This document shows positions 41,865 through 51,026 of a DNA stretch of 64,000 nt, piece after piece (within the stretch, counting starts at the first letter, position 1; each line of letters opens with the position of its first letter). The notes below the pieces were generated by a model that worked only from the letters and a program-made list of their open reading frames with translations, made no database searches and was not told the DNA's origin. Position numbers and translations under genes: made by a program. Location: the NCBI RefSeq assembly GCF_016342275.1, contig NZ_JAEIOT010000007.1, positions 186,001 through 250,000 of the forward strand, given 5' to 3'. The DNA is from Corynebacterium marambiense (GTDB taxonomy: Bacteria > Actinomycetota > Actinomycetes > Mycobacteriales > Mycobacteriaceae).

Positions 41865-42788
41865 TCAGCCGGCGAGCAGGGTGAATAGCACAGCCATCCG
41901 GAGATGGACACCATTGGATACCTGCTGCAGGACCGCCGTCTGCGGTGCATCGGCGACGCTGTAGTTGATCTCCATACCGCGCAGCATCGGGCCGGGGTGC
42001 ATCACGATGCACCCCTTCTTCAGCCGGGCGAGCCGATCCTTCGACAGGCCGTACCGGTTCGCGTACTCGCGGTGCGACGGGAAGAAGCCACCGAGCATGC
42101 GCTCCTGCTGGACACGGAGCATCATCACGACATCTGCGTCAACGATCTCATCGTCCATCGACCACGCGGTCCGGACCGGCCAGTTCTCCACCCCTGCAGG
42201 CAGGAGCGTCGGCGGCGCGACGAGCACAACCTCGGCCCCCAGAGTCGACAACAGGTCGACGTTGGAGCGGACGACACGGGAGTGGAGACAGTCCCCCACC
42301 AACACCACTTTCCGGCCCTCAACAGAGCCGAGCCGCTGCCGGATGGTGACGGCGTCAAGCAGTGCCTGGGTCGGATGCTGGTGCGCACCGTCGCCGGCAT
42401 TAATGACGCTCGGGCCGTCGCCACCGGGCGCAACCCACTGGGCGAGCTGCTGGGGGGCGCCCGACGACGGATGGCGGATGATCAGTGCGTCTGCACCGAT
42501 GGCCTTCAAGGTCAGCCCCGTGTCCTTCAGCGACTCGCCTTTCTTCACCGAGGACGATGATGCGGAAATGTTGATGACATCCGCGCTCATCCATTTGCCG
42601 GCGGTCTCGAACGACGACCGGGTGCGGGTCGAATTCTCGTAGAAAACGGTGAAGATGGTCCGACCACGAAGCGTGGGGAGCTTCTTCACTTCCCGGCCCT
42701 CGAGCGCCTCGCGGAACCGGTCCGCCTCATCCATCAGACCGATGATCTGGTCGCGGTCGAGGTCTTTGATACTGAGCAGATGCTTCAT
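41865..42788 (-). CDS. pyrB: Aspartate carbamoyltransferase catalytic subunit
   Basis: A 307-residue transcarbamoylase. The carbamoyl-phosphate signature [16 protein letters not shown] is near residue 51, and [17 protein letters not shown] and MHPGPMLRG are also conserved. No pyrI regulatory subunit gene is present, as in other actinobacteria. ATG at 42788 is 10 bp after the pyrR stop. Confidence 0.97.
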   Translation of the reverse strand: MKHLLSIKDLDRDQIIGLMDEADRFREALEGREVKKLPTLRGRTIFTVFYENSTRTRSSFETAGKWMSADVINISASSSSVKKGESLKDTGLTLKAIGADALIIRHPSSGAPQQLAQWVAPGGDGPSVINAGDGAHQHPTQALLDAVTIRQRLGSVEGRKVVLVGDCLHSRVVRSNVDLLSTLGAEVVLVAPPTLLPAGVENWPVRTAWSMDDEIVDADVVMMLRVQQERMLGGFFPSHREYANRYGLSKDRLARLKKGCIVMHPGPMLRGMEINYSVADAPQTAVLQQVSNGVHLRMAVLFTLLAG

Positions 42789-42798
42789 CGGGTATCCC

Positions 42799-43371
42799 TC
42801 ACACCCCGTCGGGGCGGGTCAGCACGACGGCGTCGCGGCCATCGATGTCTTCGAGCAGGACGTCGACGTCCTCGGAACGGGAGGTCGGGAGGTTCTTTCC
42901 GACGTAATCAGCCCGAATGGGCAACTGCCGGTGCCCCCGGTCCACGAGAACCGCCAACTGGATGACGTCGGGCCGTCCCAGGTCGCGCAGAGCGTCGAGT
43001 GCGGCGCGAATGGTGCGTCCGGAGTAGAGGACGTCATCGACGAGGATAACCGTCGCTCCGTCAATACCCCCGGCCGGTACGTCGGTAGGTTGCAGTGCCC
43101 GGTGACCACGCGAACGCAGATCGTCCCGGTAGAGCGTGATGTCCAGCGAACCGCAGGAGATATCCACCCCTGAAAACTCCGCGATCTTGCTCTTCAGACG
43201 CCGTGCGAGGGGAACTCCCCCGGAAGGTATGCCCAAAAGAATGACCCGGCCGGACTCAGCAGAGTCGAGGGCCGTTTTCTCAATTATCTGGTGCGCGATG
43301 CGCGCGACCGTCCGACTGACATCGTCCGCTGACAGCAGCTCTGTCGTAATCGGTTGATCGTGTCCGCTCAT
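42799..43371 (-). CDS. pyrR: PyrR, pyrimidine operon regulator / uracil phosphoribosyltransferase
   Basis: A 190-residue PRTase-fold protein with the PRPP loop [23 protein letters not shown]. Homologues bind pyr mRNA in response to UMP and can also act as uracil phosphoribosyltransferases. It heads the pyrR-pyrB-pyrC-carA-carB-pyrF operon. A near-perfect ribosome site AAAGGAGGT lies just before ATG 43371. The leader is short, and I do not see the paired terminator/antiterminator of the Bacillus type, so any control would be translational, as reported in mycobacteria. Confidence 0.95.
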   Translation of the reverse strand: MSGHDQPITTELLSADDVSRTVARIAHQIIEKTALDSAESGRVILLGIPSGGVPLARRLKSKIAEFSGVDISCGSLDITLYRDDLRSRGHRALQPTDVPAGGIDGATVILVDDVLYSGRTIRAALDALRDLGRPDVIQLAVLVDRGHRQLPIRADYVGKNLPTSRSEDVDVLLEDIDGRDAVVLTRPDGV

Positions 43372-43523
43372 CGTGACCTCCTTTCCCGCCTCACGGTGCG
43401 GTTCCTTAAAGGATGCCTATGCTTGAACTACGATGACCACCCTAGCACCACCGGAACCGGCGGGAGACCCTTCTCCACCGGCTCCACCTATCCGGCGGTA
43501 AAACCAATGATGGGAGCGCCAGC

Positions 43524-44924
43524 ATGAGTCTGACGACCAGCCACTTCGTGCCCTTCGACAGGGAGGACGTCTGGGACTGGCACACACGCAACGGAGCCGT
43601 CGTACGCCTGTCTCCCCCGTTCGCCCCCATGACTCCCGTCAAACAGGCCGAACGACTCTCCGATGGCACGACGGTGTTCAGCCTCCCGGCAGGCCTCAAA
43701 TGGGTCGCCCGCCATGATCTCTCCGGCTACCGGCGAGGCCACCGATTCACGGATGTCTGTGTGTCTGCGCCACTCCGCTCCCTGTCCAACTGGCGGCACG
43801 TCCATACCTTTGCCGACGCCCCCGGCGGTACCGTCATCACGGACGAAGTCTCGACCCGGGTGCCGGGTTCGACATTGACCGGACTGTTCGCATACCGCCA
43901 GCACCAGCTTTTCGAGGACCTCAAGTTCCTCCGCCGGATGTCGGTGTACACCTCCCCGGAGTTCCGGGACGCAGAGGGTGGACCCCGATCTCTGACCATC
44001 GCGGTCACCGGTACCGGGGGTACGGTCGGCAGGGCACTGTGCGCCCAGCTGGGCACGGCCGGCCACACGGTTATCAGGCTGCGGCGTGGACCGGTGCGGA
44101 GGGACAGCGGTGACAAGGCCCGAACCTGGAATCCCGTGGACCCTGATCCGTCCCTCCTCGACGGCGTCGATGTTCTCGTCCACCTTGCCGGCGAGCCACT
44201 GCTCGGCAGGTTCACAGAGAGCCACAAGCGGGCGATCCGGGATTCCAGGACGGCACCGACGAGATATCTCGCCGAACTCGTCGCGGCCTCCCCCACTTGT
44301 CACACGATGGTCAGCGCCTCGGCAATCGGGTTCTACGGGCACGACCGGGGTGATGAACTTCTCACTGACACCTCCGCCGCCGGCGATGGATTCCTCGCTG
44401 AGGTGTGCCGGGACTGGGAGCGGGCATGCCAATCCGCCACCGACGCTGGGAAACGGGTGGTCACCATCCGGACCGGGATCGTGCTCGCGGGTACTGGCGG
44501 GGTACTGCCCCTACTGAAGATGCTGTTTTCGGCGGGCCTCGGCGGGAAATTCGGTGACGGATCTATCTGGTTCAGCTGGATCTCCCTCGACGATCTGACG
44601 GACATCTACTGCCGTGCCGTCGTCGACACCGCGCTCACCGGACCAGTCAACGCAACCGCACCCCACCCCGTCCGGAACGCCGAGATGACCCAGAAGCTCG
44701 CCCGTGAGCTCAACAGACCCGCGTTCCTCCAGATTCCGGCACTGGGACCGAAACTCCTCCTCGGCAGCGAGGGCGCCGAACAGATCGCCCTGGCCAACCA
44801 ACGGGTCATCCCGACGGTCCTCGAGTCACTGGGGCACACGTTCCGTCACCCGACGATCGGGGACGCACTCGCCCATGAGCTCGGCGGCGAGGACCTCCTC
44901 GGCTCGCGGGGATCCGCTCCCTGA
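43524..44924 (+). CDS. SDR39U1/TIGR01777-family epimerase with N-terminal SRPBCC domain
   Basis: A 466-residue two-domain protein. Residues 1-150 resemble the START/SRPBCC lipid- or ligand-binding fold (HFVPFDREDVWDWHTRNGAVVRLSPPF, YRQHQLFEDLKFLRRM). Residues about 155-455 are an atypical short-chain dehydrogenase with TGTGGTVGRALCAQL as coenzyme loop, DVLVHLAGEPLL, SASAIGFYG and WISLDDLTDIY. The fusion is recurrent in actinobacteria; the substrate is unknown. It diverges from pyrR across 152 bp and is followed by three YbjN-like genes on the same strand. ATG at 43524 with GGGAG upstream. Confidence 0.87.
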   Translation: MSLTTSHFVPFDREDVWDWHTRNGAVVRLSPPFAPMTPVKQAERLSDGTTVFSLPAGLKWVARHDLSGYRRGHRFTDVCVSAPLRSLSNWRHVHTFADAPGGTVITDEVSTRVPGSTLTGLFAYRQHQLFEDLKFLRRMSVYTSPEFRDAEGGPRSLTIAVTGTGGTVGRALCAQLGTAGHTVIRLRRGPVRRDSGDKARTWNPVDPDPSLLDGVDVLVHLAGEPLLGRFTESHKRAIRDSRTAPTRYLAELVAASPTCHTMVSASAIGFYGHDRGDELLTDTSAAGDGFLAEVCRDWERACQSATDAGKRVVTIRTGIVLAGTGGVLPLLKMLFSAGLGGKFGDGSIWFSWISLDDLTDIYCRAVVDTALTGPVNATAPHPVRNAEMTQKLARELNRPAFLQIPALGPKLLLGSEGAEQIALANQRVIPTVLESLGHTFRHPTIGDALAHELGGEDLLGSRGSAP

Positions 44925-44984
44925 CCACATCTCGCACTGTTTCGTTTGCGCGAAGAGAACCGTGGGGACACCGACACCGGTATC

Positions 44985-45515
44985 ATGACGCAGGACACGC
45001 GCGACGTTGCCAGCGCCGCCCCCTTTCTTCCGCAACACGAGGAGCTCTGCGCCACCGTGACCGACACCGACAACATCCCGACTCCGGTCGATCTCGACCG
45101 GGTCACCGACATCCTCGACGCACAGGACCTGCGGTGGCTGTGGGACGAGGAGTCCCCGGACATCCTCCGTACGGGTTTCCCCAACGCCGCCTTCGCCTTT
45201 TTCATCCGCGACGACAAGATCCTCGCGGATGCGGTGTGGCGGGGCACACCCCGGCGGGAGCGCGCCCCGGAAATGCTCGCAGCGGTCAACGAATGGAACT
45301 TAACCCAGATCACCCCGATCCTGCATTTCTCGGAGTCCTCGGACGGGAGCTTGTCGGTGCACGCGCACCGGCGGCTCCTCGCCGCTGAGGGGGCGACCCG
45401 GAATCAGGTCGGGGCCTTCACTATGTCCACCCTAGAACTCACCGTGAACTGCTTCGACTGGCTAGGTTCACAGTTCCCCGATCTCGTCACCTGGCAGGAG
45501 CACAACCATGAGTAA
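44985..45515 (+). CDS. YbjN-domain protein 1
   Basis: About 176 residues from ATG 44985; a TTG at 44946 in the same frame is an alternative. The core LDAQDLRWLWDEESPDILRTGFPNAAFAFFIRDD, then MLAAVNEWNLTQITP and a long C-terminal helix, is the YbjN fold (structurally like type III secretion chaperones). The invariant VNEWN is present. It has no catalytic motif, signal peptide or membrane segment. Its end overlaps the next gene by 8 bp, so translation is coupled. Function is unknown; such proteins are thought to bind partners. Confidence 0.78.
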   Translation: MTQDTRDVASAAPFLPQHEELCATVTDTDNIPTPVDLDRVTDILDAQDLRWLWDEESPDILRTGFPNAAFAFFIRDDKILADAVWRGTPRRERAPEMLAAVNEWNLTQITPILHFSESSDGSLSVHAHRRLLAAEGATRNQVGAFTMSTLELTVNCFDWLGSQFPDLVTWQEHNHE

Positions 45516-46008
45516 CGAAACCGAGAACACCGTCGACCCGTCTGCTGGAGGCACCGCAGCGGTCGGCCCCGTCACCTTCGATGATGTCCGTGAGGTCATG
45601 CGGGGTTTCGGCGTCGAATTGATTATGGCGGACGAGTCGACCATCGGCGGAGCCAACCTCAACGGCACCCAGGTGACCTTCGCCATCATCGGTGGCGGAG
45701 TACTCCTCATCCGCGCGGACGTACCCACCGGGAGCGATCCGACGGCGGGCGATCCGACGTTGTTCCTCGCCGCCAACAGGTTCAACGCCCTCAGTTTCGA
45801 CGTGAAGGCGGCTGTCGTCGACCGGACCGAACAGCTCATTCTCCGGACCGAAAGCGAGACCCTTCTCGCGGCGGGTATGACCGGACCGCAGCTCACCGCG
45901 GCGGTACGCTCCGGCGTCGACGTCGTCCTCGCGGCACAACAGGCGTTGACTGAGATCACCGAGTCCATTCGCAACACCGCCCAGGGCCAGCCGTCCGCTG
46001 ACGCCTAA
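45508..46008 (+). CDS. YbjN-domain protein 2
   Basis: A 166-residue acidic cytoplasmic protein. VTFDDVREVMRGFGVELIMAD followed by TQVTFAIIGGGVLLIRADVP and ANRFNALSFDVKAAV has the strand-helix pattern of YbjN, with the VNEWN position replaced by ANRFN. Ala-rich C-terminal helix. ATG at 45508 is inside the end of the previous gene. It is probably a diverged paralogue forming a complex with the neighbouring YbjN proteins, which is inference from overlap and co-orientation. Confidence 0.72.
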   Translation: MSNETENTVDPSAGGTAAVGPVTFDDVREVMRGFGVELIMADESTIGGANLNGTQVTFAIIGGGVLLIRADVPTGSDPTAGDPTLFLAANRFNALSFDVKAAVVDRTEQLILRTESETLLAAGMTGPQLTAAVRSGVDVVLAAQQALTEITESIRNTAQGQPSADA

Positions 46009-46053
46009 CTAACCGGTCGATGGTCCCCGATCCCTTCCGAAGGCCCGATACCA

Positions 46054-46944
46054 GTGAATCACATTCTCGAGACCGCCTCCCGCGTCCTCACCTCAGACGG
46101 ACAGGTCGTGCAGCATGGCGACGACCGCCTCACGATCGAGACCGACACGTGGGTGCTCACCTTCACGGTCTCGGACAAGGATTCCCTGATCGCCTCAGGC
46201 ATGTGGAAACGTCTCACCACGATGGAGGATTCCGCCGCCGTCGTGGACCTGGTCCAGGCGTGGTACACACACGGCTGGGACATCCCGTCCGCCGGCTACA
46301 ACACTGACATCGCCCCCGGGCACATCGTGCTCGTCTCGTCTGCCGCGTTGATGTGCGCAGACCGGATCGATGTGGAGACAATTGCCGATTTCACCCGCTC
46401 CGCGCTCGACGGCACACGCATGCTCATGGGGTACGCCGAGGAGGCACTGCCCGGCGGTGTCCCGGCGAAGCCCGCGTTCGACGTGATCAGCGCTTCGGAA
46501 ACGGCCCCCGGGCACGGTCCCGGGATCGATCCGTCGCATATCCACGCCGTGTTGTCCGGTATCGAGGGGACAGCCGTGGGGGTGACCCACGGGACCGCCC
46601 GTCGTGGTCCGGTACCGTGCACCATCACCGCCGCGGACCGTTCGCCCTGGTACAGGATCGAGGGGCGATGGCCGACGGAACTGCCCGCGGACGACCCGAA
46701 TATGCTGACGATGACCCTGCACATCTGCAACGAGTTCACCGTCTCCGCGGCCGGCCCCGTCATCGATTTCGTCGCGTCTCGGGGGCAAATAGTCCTCAAA
46801 GCGACGGCTCTGGTCTTCTGCCCCCGAGAACTCGACGATGCCGTTCTGGCGGAGACCCTCGACCGTAAGCTGCGCTGGATACAGGCCGGCCTCCACCACG
46901 TCTCGAATCGACTGCAGGCTCCCTCTGTGTGTCCCCTCCCCTGA
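46054..46944 (+). CDS. Double YbjN-like protein
   Basis: A 296-residue protein that appears to contain two YbjN-like units (about 1-130 and 155-285). The first has DRLTIETDTWVLTFTVSDKDSLIASGMWKRL, the second RGPVPCTITAADRSPWYRIEGRWPTEL followed by MTLHICNEFTVSAAGP. Start is GTG at 46054 with GAAGG upstream. It ends three bases before the converging ppk2 stop. The similarity is weak, and assignment rests on pattern and on the two YbjN genes just upstream. Confidence 0.62.
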   Translation: MNHILETASRVLTSDGQVVQHGDDRLTIETDTWVLTFTVSDKDSLIASGMWKRLTTMEDSAAVVDLVQAWYTHGWDIPSAGYNTDIAPGHIVLVSSAALMCADRIDVETIADFTRSALDGTRMLMGYAEEALPGGVPAKPAFDVISASETAPGHGPGIDPSHIHAVLSGIEGTAVGVTHGTARRGPVPCTITAADRSPWYRIEGRWPTELPADDPNMLTMTLHICNEFTVSAAGPVIDFVASRGQIVLKATALVFCPRELDDAVLAETLDRKLRWIQAGLHHVSNRLQAPSVCPLP

Positions 46945-46947
46945 GAA

Positions 46948-47799
46948 TCAGCTCTCCGCGAGACGCTGCTTCTCCTCCTCAACGTCGAAATCGGGTTCCG
47001 GCCACTCCAGATCCATGGAGCGGAGCGCATCGAGCAGGAGGTACTTCACCACCATCCGCGCGTAGGGTTTGTTGTCCCCAGGTACACAGTACCAAGGGGC
47101 GACATCGGTGGAGGTCCGGCGCAGGGCGATCTCGTAGGCCTCCTGGTACTCCTCCCAGTAGCCTCGTTCCGTCACATCGCCGGGGTTGTACTTCCAGTGC
47201 TTGTCGGCACGTTCCAGACGTTCCTCGAGGTTCTCCCGCTGAAATTCGGGACTGATGTGGAGCATGACCTTGATGATCCGGACGCCGGATTCGGCGAGTT
47301 CCCGCTCGAACTCCACGATCGCGCCGTAGCGACGCTCGATCTCATCCGCCGGGGAGAGACCGTGGACACGATGAATGAGCACATCCTCGTAGTGGGAGCG
47401 GTCGAAGACGCCGATCTGTCCTGGTCGGGGCAGCTTCTTCCGGATCCGCCAGAGGAAGTCGTGTGACAGCTCTTCCTCGGTCGGCTTGCCGAAGGCGGCC
47501 AGGTCCACGCCCTGCGGGTCGACGATCCCGAGCACGTGCCGGACCACCCCACCTTTCCCCGCAGTATCCATCCCCTGGAGGATGAGGAGGACAGCGCCAG
47601 CACTGCCAGCGGACGCCCGGCCGTTGGCATACAGCTTCTCCTGGAGCTCCGAGAGCTCGTCATCAATCTCGGAGAACTCCTTCTTCAGCTTGTTCTTGTC
47701 CCCCTTGAAGTTCGGGGTATCCCCGGGAGCGACGTCAGCGAGGTTAAAGTCCTGCCGGACCCGGAGTGTTTTCGCGTCTTCCGCACTGAAATTAGCCAT
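46948..47799 (-). CDS. ppk2: Polyphosphate kinase 2 (PPK2)
   Basis: A 283-residue P-loop phosphotransferase. Walker A is LQGMDTAGKGG (75-84), Walker B is FDRSHYEDVL (132-141), and a lid with arginines follows (RENLEERLERADKHWKYNPGD). PPK2 enzymes use polyphosphate to phosphorylate nucleoside mono- or diphosphates; the sequence does not settle which. ATG at 47799. It follows nusB on the same strand but with a 79-bp gap that holds a hairpin, and it converges on the YbjN genes. PPK2 is not a fixed member of this neighbourhood in my memory of related genomes. Confidence 0.92.
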   Translation of the reverse strand: MANFSAEDAKTLRVRQDFNLADVAPGDTPNFKGDKNKLKKEFSEIDDELSELQEKLYANGRASAGSAGAVLLILQGMDTAGKGGVVRHVLGIVDPQGVDLAAFGKPTEEELSHDFLWRIRKKLPRPGQIGVFDRSHYEDVLIHRVHGLSPADEIERRYGAIVEFERELAESGVRIIKVMLHISPEFQRENLEERLERADKHWKYNPGDVTERGYWEEYQEAYEIALRRTSTDVAPWYCVPGDNKPYARMVVKYLLLDALRSMDLEWPEPDFDVEEEKQRLAES

Positions 47800-47829
47800 G
47801 CTGTCATGGTAACCGTAACCACAGCGCTT

Positions 47830-47857
47830 CCCCGGCCACCCATCATCGGCCCCGGGG
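47830..47857 (-). terminator. Hairpin between nusB and ppk2
   Basis: CCCCGG (47830-47835) and CCGGGG (47852-47857) form a 6-bp stem with a 16-nt loop just after the nusB stop. Modest support for ending the pepQ-efp-nusB transcript here. Confidence 0.35.
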
Positions 47858-47878
47858 CTGACACCACCTGTCCCGGAG

Positions 47879-48538
47879 TCAGCGGGTTATGTCGGAACCG
47901 TCCGGAGCCGGGTTGACTGCGTCACCCGGGTCCTCGGGATCGGATGACCCGCCGGTGACGCCACACGGAAGATCCGGCTCCTCGTCGTGATCGTCCTCGG
48001 CCACCGCAGGGTCTCCGACATCGAGGAAGTCGGGCGCCTCGGGCTCCGGTTCCCCGGCACGGAGGGTGTCAAGGTTGCCGGCTACCGAGTCGAGCACCGC
48101 GTTGACGTAGGCCTGTGCGGTGTCGGAGGAATAGTCTCCGGTGAGCCGGACGGCCTCATCAATGGCGGCCACGGGCGGAACGTCCTGGTTGAACAGCAGT
48201 TCCCAGACCGCCACCCGCAGTATCGCCCGTTCGACGGCCGGGAGCCGCCCGAACGTCCAGTCCTCGACCAGGTATTTCGAGATCGTCTCGTCGACGCGGT
48301 CCAGCTCGTAGGCCGTTCCTTCGACGATCGTCCGCGTGTAGTCCGCGATCGGCGCGACGTCGGGTTGCGGGAGCCGGGACAGCTCCACCCGGTCCTCGAC
48401 GATCGCGACAGGGTCGACGTCACGGGCCTCCGCCTCGAAGAGGATGTCCACGGCACGGCGACGAGCGCGGAACCTCGCGCCTCGACGCTTGTGGGGCGGA
48501 CGTCGGCCCGTGTCCGCTCGGTTGTCTTTGTCAGTCAC
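47879..48538 (-). CDS. nusB: Transcription antitermination protein NusB
   Basis: A 219-residue NusB, which with NusE supports rRNA antitermination. The all-helical core runs from [15 protein letters not shown] to [16 protein letters not shown] basic N-terminal segment ([13 protein letters not shown]) contacts RNA in the family. The last 65 residues are an acidic, Pro-rich low-complexity tail beyond the usual length of about 140-160. Start GTG at 48538, 20 bp after the efp stop. Confidence 0.95.
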   Translation of the reverse strand: MTDKDNRADTGRRPPHKRRGARFRARRRAVDILFEAEARDVDPVAIVEDRVELSRLPQPDVAPIADYTRTIVEGTAYELDRVDETISKYLVEDWTFGRLPAVERAILRVAVWELLFNQDVPPVAAIDEAVRLTGDYSSDTAQAYVNAVLDSVAGNLDTLRAGEPEPEAPDFLDVGDPAVAEDDHDEEPDLPCGVTGGSSDPEDPGDAVNPAPDGSDITR

Positions 48539-48558
48539 AGCTGGAATCGCCCCGGCGA

Positions 48559-49122
48559 TCAGTTGTTGACACGGGAGAGGTAGGAGCCGTTTCGGGTGTC
48601 CACCTTGAGGACGTTGCCAGTCTCGATGAACAGCGGGACCTGGATCTCCGCACCGCTCTCGAGCGTGGCGGGCTTGGTGCCACCGGTGGAGCGGTCACCC
48701 TGGAGACCCGGGTCGGTGTGCTCAACCTTGAGTTCAACAGCGATCGGTAGTTCCACGAAAAGTGGTTCTCCTTCGTGGAAGGAGACCTGAACGGTCATGT
48801 TCTCGAGGAGGAACTTTGCGCCGTCACCCATGAGATGGTCACCGACCTCGATCTGCTCGAAAGTCTTGGCGTCCATGAGCACGTACGAGGTGCCGTCGTG
48901 GTAGAGGTAGGTCATGTCACGGCGGTCGACCGTCGCCGTCTCGACCTTGACGCCGGCGTTGAAGGTCTTGTCCACAACCTTGCCCGAGACCACGTCCTTG
49001 AGCTTGGTCCGCACGAAAGCGGGGCCCTTGCCCGGCTTGACGTGCTGGAACTCGACGATCTGCTGCAGCTTGTTGTCGATCTTGAGCACAAGACCGTTCT
49101 TGAAGTCGGCGGTGGTTGCCAC
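48559..49122 (-). CDS. efp: Elongation factor P
   Basis: A 187-residue three-OB-fold factor that relieves ribosome stalling at polyproline stretches. [42 protein letters not shown] gives the N-terminal domain, with the Lys of the KPGKG loop at the tip where other bacteria modify Lys or Arg. I choose GTG at 49122, preceded by GGGAGAG, because the longer frame to 49161 adds non-conserved residues. It lies between pepQ and nusB. Confidence 0.96.
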   Translation of the reverse strand: MATTADFKNGLVLKIDNKLQQIVEFQHVKPGKGPAFVRTKLKDVVSGKVVDKTFNAGVKVETATVDRRDMTYLYHDGTSYVLMDAKTFEQIEVGDHLMGDGAKFLLENMTVQVSFHEGEPLFVELPIAVELKVEHTDPGLQGDRSTGGTKPATLESGAEIQVPLFIETGNVLKVDTRNGSYLSRVNN

Positions 49123-49219
49123 TCGTTGCTCTCCCTCGGATGTTGCGGTGCGGGAATGCACCCGGTGGATCCGAGGCTTCCCGCTGGTACGGCGTATCAG
49201 CTTACATCACGCCCCGGGA

Positions 49220-50314
49220 TCAGATCACCTGCAGGTCCTTCGGCAGGCGGGTGATCACTTCCGGGGCACCGGCGGTGATGATGAGCGTGTCCTCGATCCG
49301 CACTCCCCCGCGACCCGGGATGTACACCCCAGGTTCGATGGTCAGGGTCATGCCCTCGCGGAGTCCCCCAGATCCGGTCAGTGAGGCCATCGGCGGCTCG
49401 TGAACATCCAATCCGATCCCGTGGCCCGTCGAGTGCACGAAGTAGTCGCCGTATCCTGCGGCCGCGATGATGTCCCGGCAGGCGGCATCCACTTCGCGGA
49501 GCGGTGTCCCCGGGGTAGCGGCCTCCACGCCCGCGGCCTGCGCGCGGTGCACGAGGTTGTAGATCTCCTCGGTAAATTCCGTGGTGTGACCCATGATGTA
49601 GGTACGGGTACAGTCCGAGTTGAATCCGCGGTCGTGCGCACCGAAGTCGATCGTCACGAGATCGCCGGCCTCGATCACCCGGTTACCGGCGCCGTGGTGG
49701 GGTTTGGCCGAGTTCGGTCCGGAGGCGACGATCGTGTCGAAGCTGACCCGCTCCGCCCCGAGCATCCGCATGCGATACTCGAGATCGGCGGCGACCTGGC
49801 GTTCCGTCCGACCGACAGCCAGTTCCCCGGCGTCCAGTACCTCCCGGAGCGCCTGCGACGCGAGCTCCGCGACGCCGGTGAGCCGCTCGAGTTCAAGCTG
49901 GTCCTTGATCAACCGGAGATCCTCGATGAGGCCGGTCACGGGCACGAGCTGGACATCCTCGCCGCAGGCGTCGGTCAGTCTGTCAAGCTGCGCTACCGTG
50001 ACGTGAGAGGCTTCGAAACCGACCCGCCGCGGTCCGGTGACCTCCCGGAGGAGTTCAACGCCGACATCCCGTGCCTTCAGGCACTCGATGTCCGGGACTT
50101 CTTCCGCGATCTGTGTGGTATAGCGACCGTCCGTCGCGATCCGGGCGGACAGATCCTTCGACAACAACAACGCACCATTCGAACCGGAGAACCCGGAGAG
50201 GTAACGCACGTGGGTCAAGTGGGTCACGAGCATCGAATCGATGCGGCGACCGGCCATCTCGGCGGCCAGCGCGCGCCGGCGGTTCGAGAATCGGGTATCA
50301 GCGAAAAAAGCCAC
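49220..50314 (-). CDS. pepQ: Xaa-Pro dipeptidase/aminopeptidase P family (PepQ)
   Basis: A 364-residue M24 metallopeptidase with a creatinase-like N-terminal domain. The five metal ligands are seen in LVTIDFGAHDRGFNSDCTRTY (two Asp), HSTGHGIGLDVHEPP (His), LTIEPGVY (Glu) and GGVRIEDTLI (Glu). It cleaves X-Pro bonds in peptides in the cytoplasm. Start GTG at 50314. The pairing with efp, which serves proline-rich translation, is conserved in actinobacteria. Confidence 0.94.
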   Translation of the reverse strand: MAFFADTRFSNRRRALAAEMAGRRIDSMLVTHLTHVRYLSGFSGSNGALLLSKDLSARIATDGRYTTQIAEEVPDIECLKARDVGVELLREVTGPRRVGFEASHVTVAQLDRLTDACGEDVQLVPVTGLIEDLRLIKDQLELERLTGVAELASQALREVLDAGELAVGRTERQVAADLEYRMRMLGAERVSFDTIVASGPNSAKPHHGAGNRVIEAGDLVTIDFGAHDRGFNSDCTRTYIMGHTTEFTEEIYNLVHRAQAAGVEAATPGTPLREVDAACRDIIAAAGYGDYFVHSTGHGIGLDVHEPPMASLTGSGGLREGMTLTIEPGVYIPGRGGVRIEDTLIITAGAPEVITRLPKDLQVI

Positions 50315-50549
50315 AATGTCACCGTGCCTAACATGGTTGCGGGATCGGCGTCAGCCCCGGTTGTTCAAACGGAGCCAGTAGGCCGACACGACGTTCTTTG
50401 ACCATAGGTTAACCCGTGTGCCCGTTCCTCAATGACGGGGGCGGGTGAATGTTGTTAACGGGGGTGCCACACCGCGGAGGCCTGCCACGTCTTCTCCACA
50501 AAGCGATAATCGGGGAACGAGCATCCCTAGTGAGGCGTCGCCAACTGCC

Positions 50550-50566
50550 CCCTCCATCACGGAGGG
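50550..50566 (-). terminator. Terminator after aroQ
   Basis: CCCTCC (50550-50555) and GGAGGG (50561-50566) form a 6-bp stem with a 5-nt loop, about 20 bp past the aroQ stop, ending the aroC-aroK-aroB-aroQ transcript. The rest of the 270-bp gap to pepQ shows no gene. Confidence 0.5.
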
Positions 50567-50584
50567 AAGCGAAGCGGCACCAGG

Positions 50585-51016
50585 CTACGTAGCCAGCTTC
50601 CGGAGTGCGAAGGAGTATCCCTCGATGCCGAGCCCGGCGATCACGCCACGAGCAATCGGGGAGAGATAGGAATGTCCTCGGAAGGGCTCACGGGCGTGCA
50701 CATTCGAGATGTGAACCTCGATGAAGCCAGCCCCGTCAGCGACCTCAGCGAGGGCGTCCCGCAGGGCCACGGAGGTGTGGGTCAAGCCTCCTGGATTGAT
50801 GATGACCGGATTTCCCGCGTCGGCCGATTCGTGGATCCAGTCAATCAGCTGGCCCTCCCAGTTCGATTGCCTGCACCGGACCGTGACGCCGAGTTCATCA
50901 GCCAAAGCGGAGAGCTGGTCCTCCACGTCCCCGAGGGTCGTCGAACCGTAGATCTCCGGCTGGCGTTTTCCCAACCGGTCGAGGTTGGGACCGTTGTAGA
51001 CGTCTATGGTGCGCAT
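50585..51016 (-). CDS. aroQ: 3-dehydroquinate dehydratase, type II
   Basis: A 143-residue type II dehydroquinase, third step of the shikimate pathway. The start of the domain is [22 protein letters not shown], with the catalytic Tyr in IYGS, followed by [32 protein letters not shown] and [20 protein letters not shown] at 51016 fits the family; the longer frame to 51136 overlaps aroB. Its start lies 11 bp after the aroB stop. Confidence 0.96.
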   Translation of the reverse strand: MRTIDVYNGPNLDRLGKRQPEIYGSTTLGDVEDQLSALADELGVTVRCRQSNWEGQLIDWIHESADAGNPVIINPGGLTHTSVALRDALAEVADGAGFIEVHISNVHAREPFRGHSYLSPIARGVIAGLGIEGYSFALRKLAT

Positions 51017-51026
51017 GGAGCCGATT

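Noticed and set aside
43372..43523. PyrR-controlled terminator/antiterminator ahead of pyrR
   Set aside because: Only a short CCGC/GCGG pairing is visible and no T-tract terminator; the leader is too short for the Bacillus-type attenuator.
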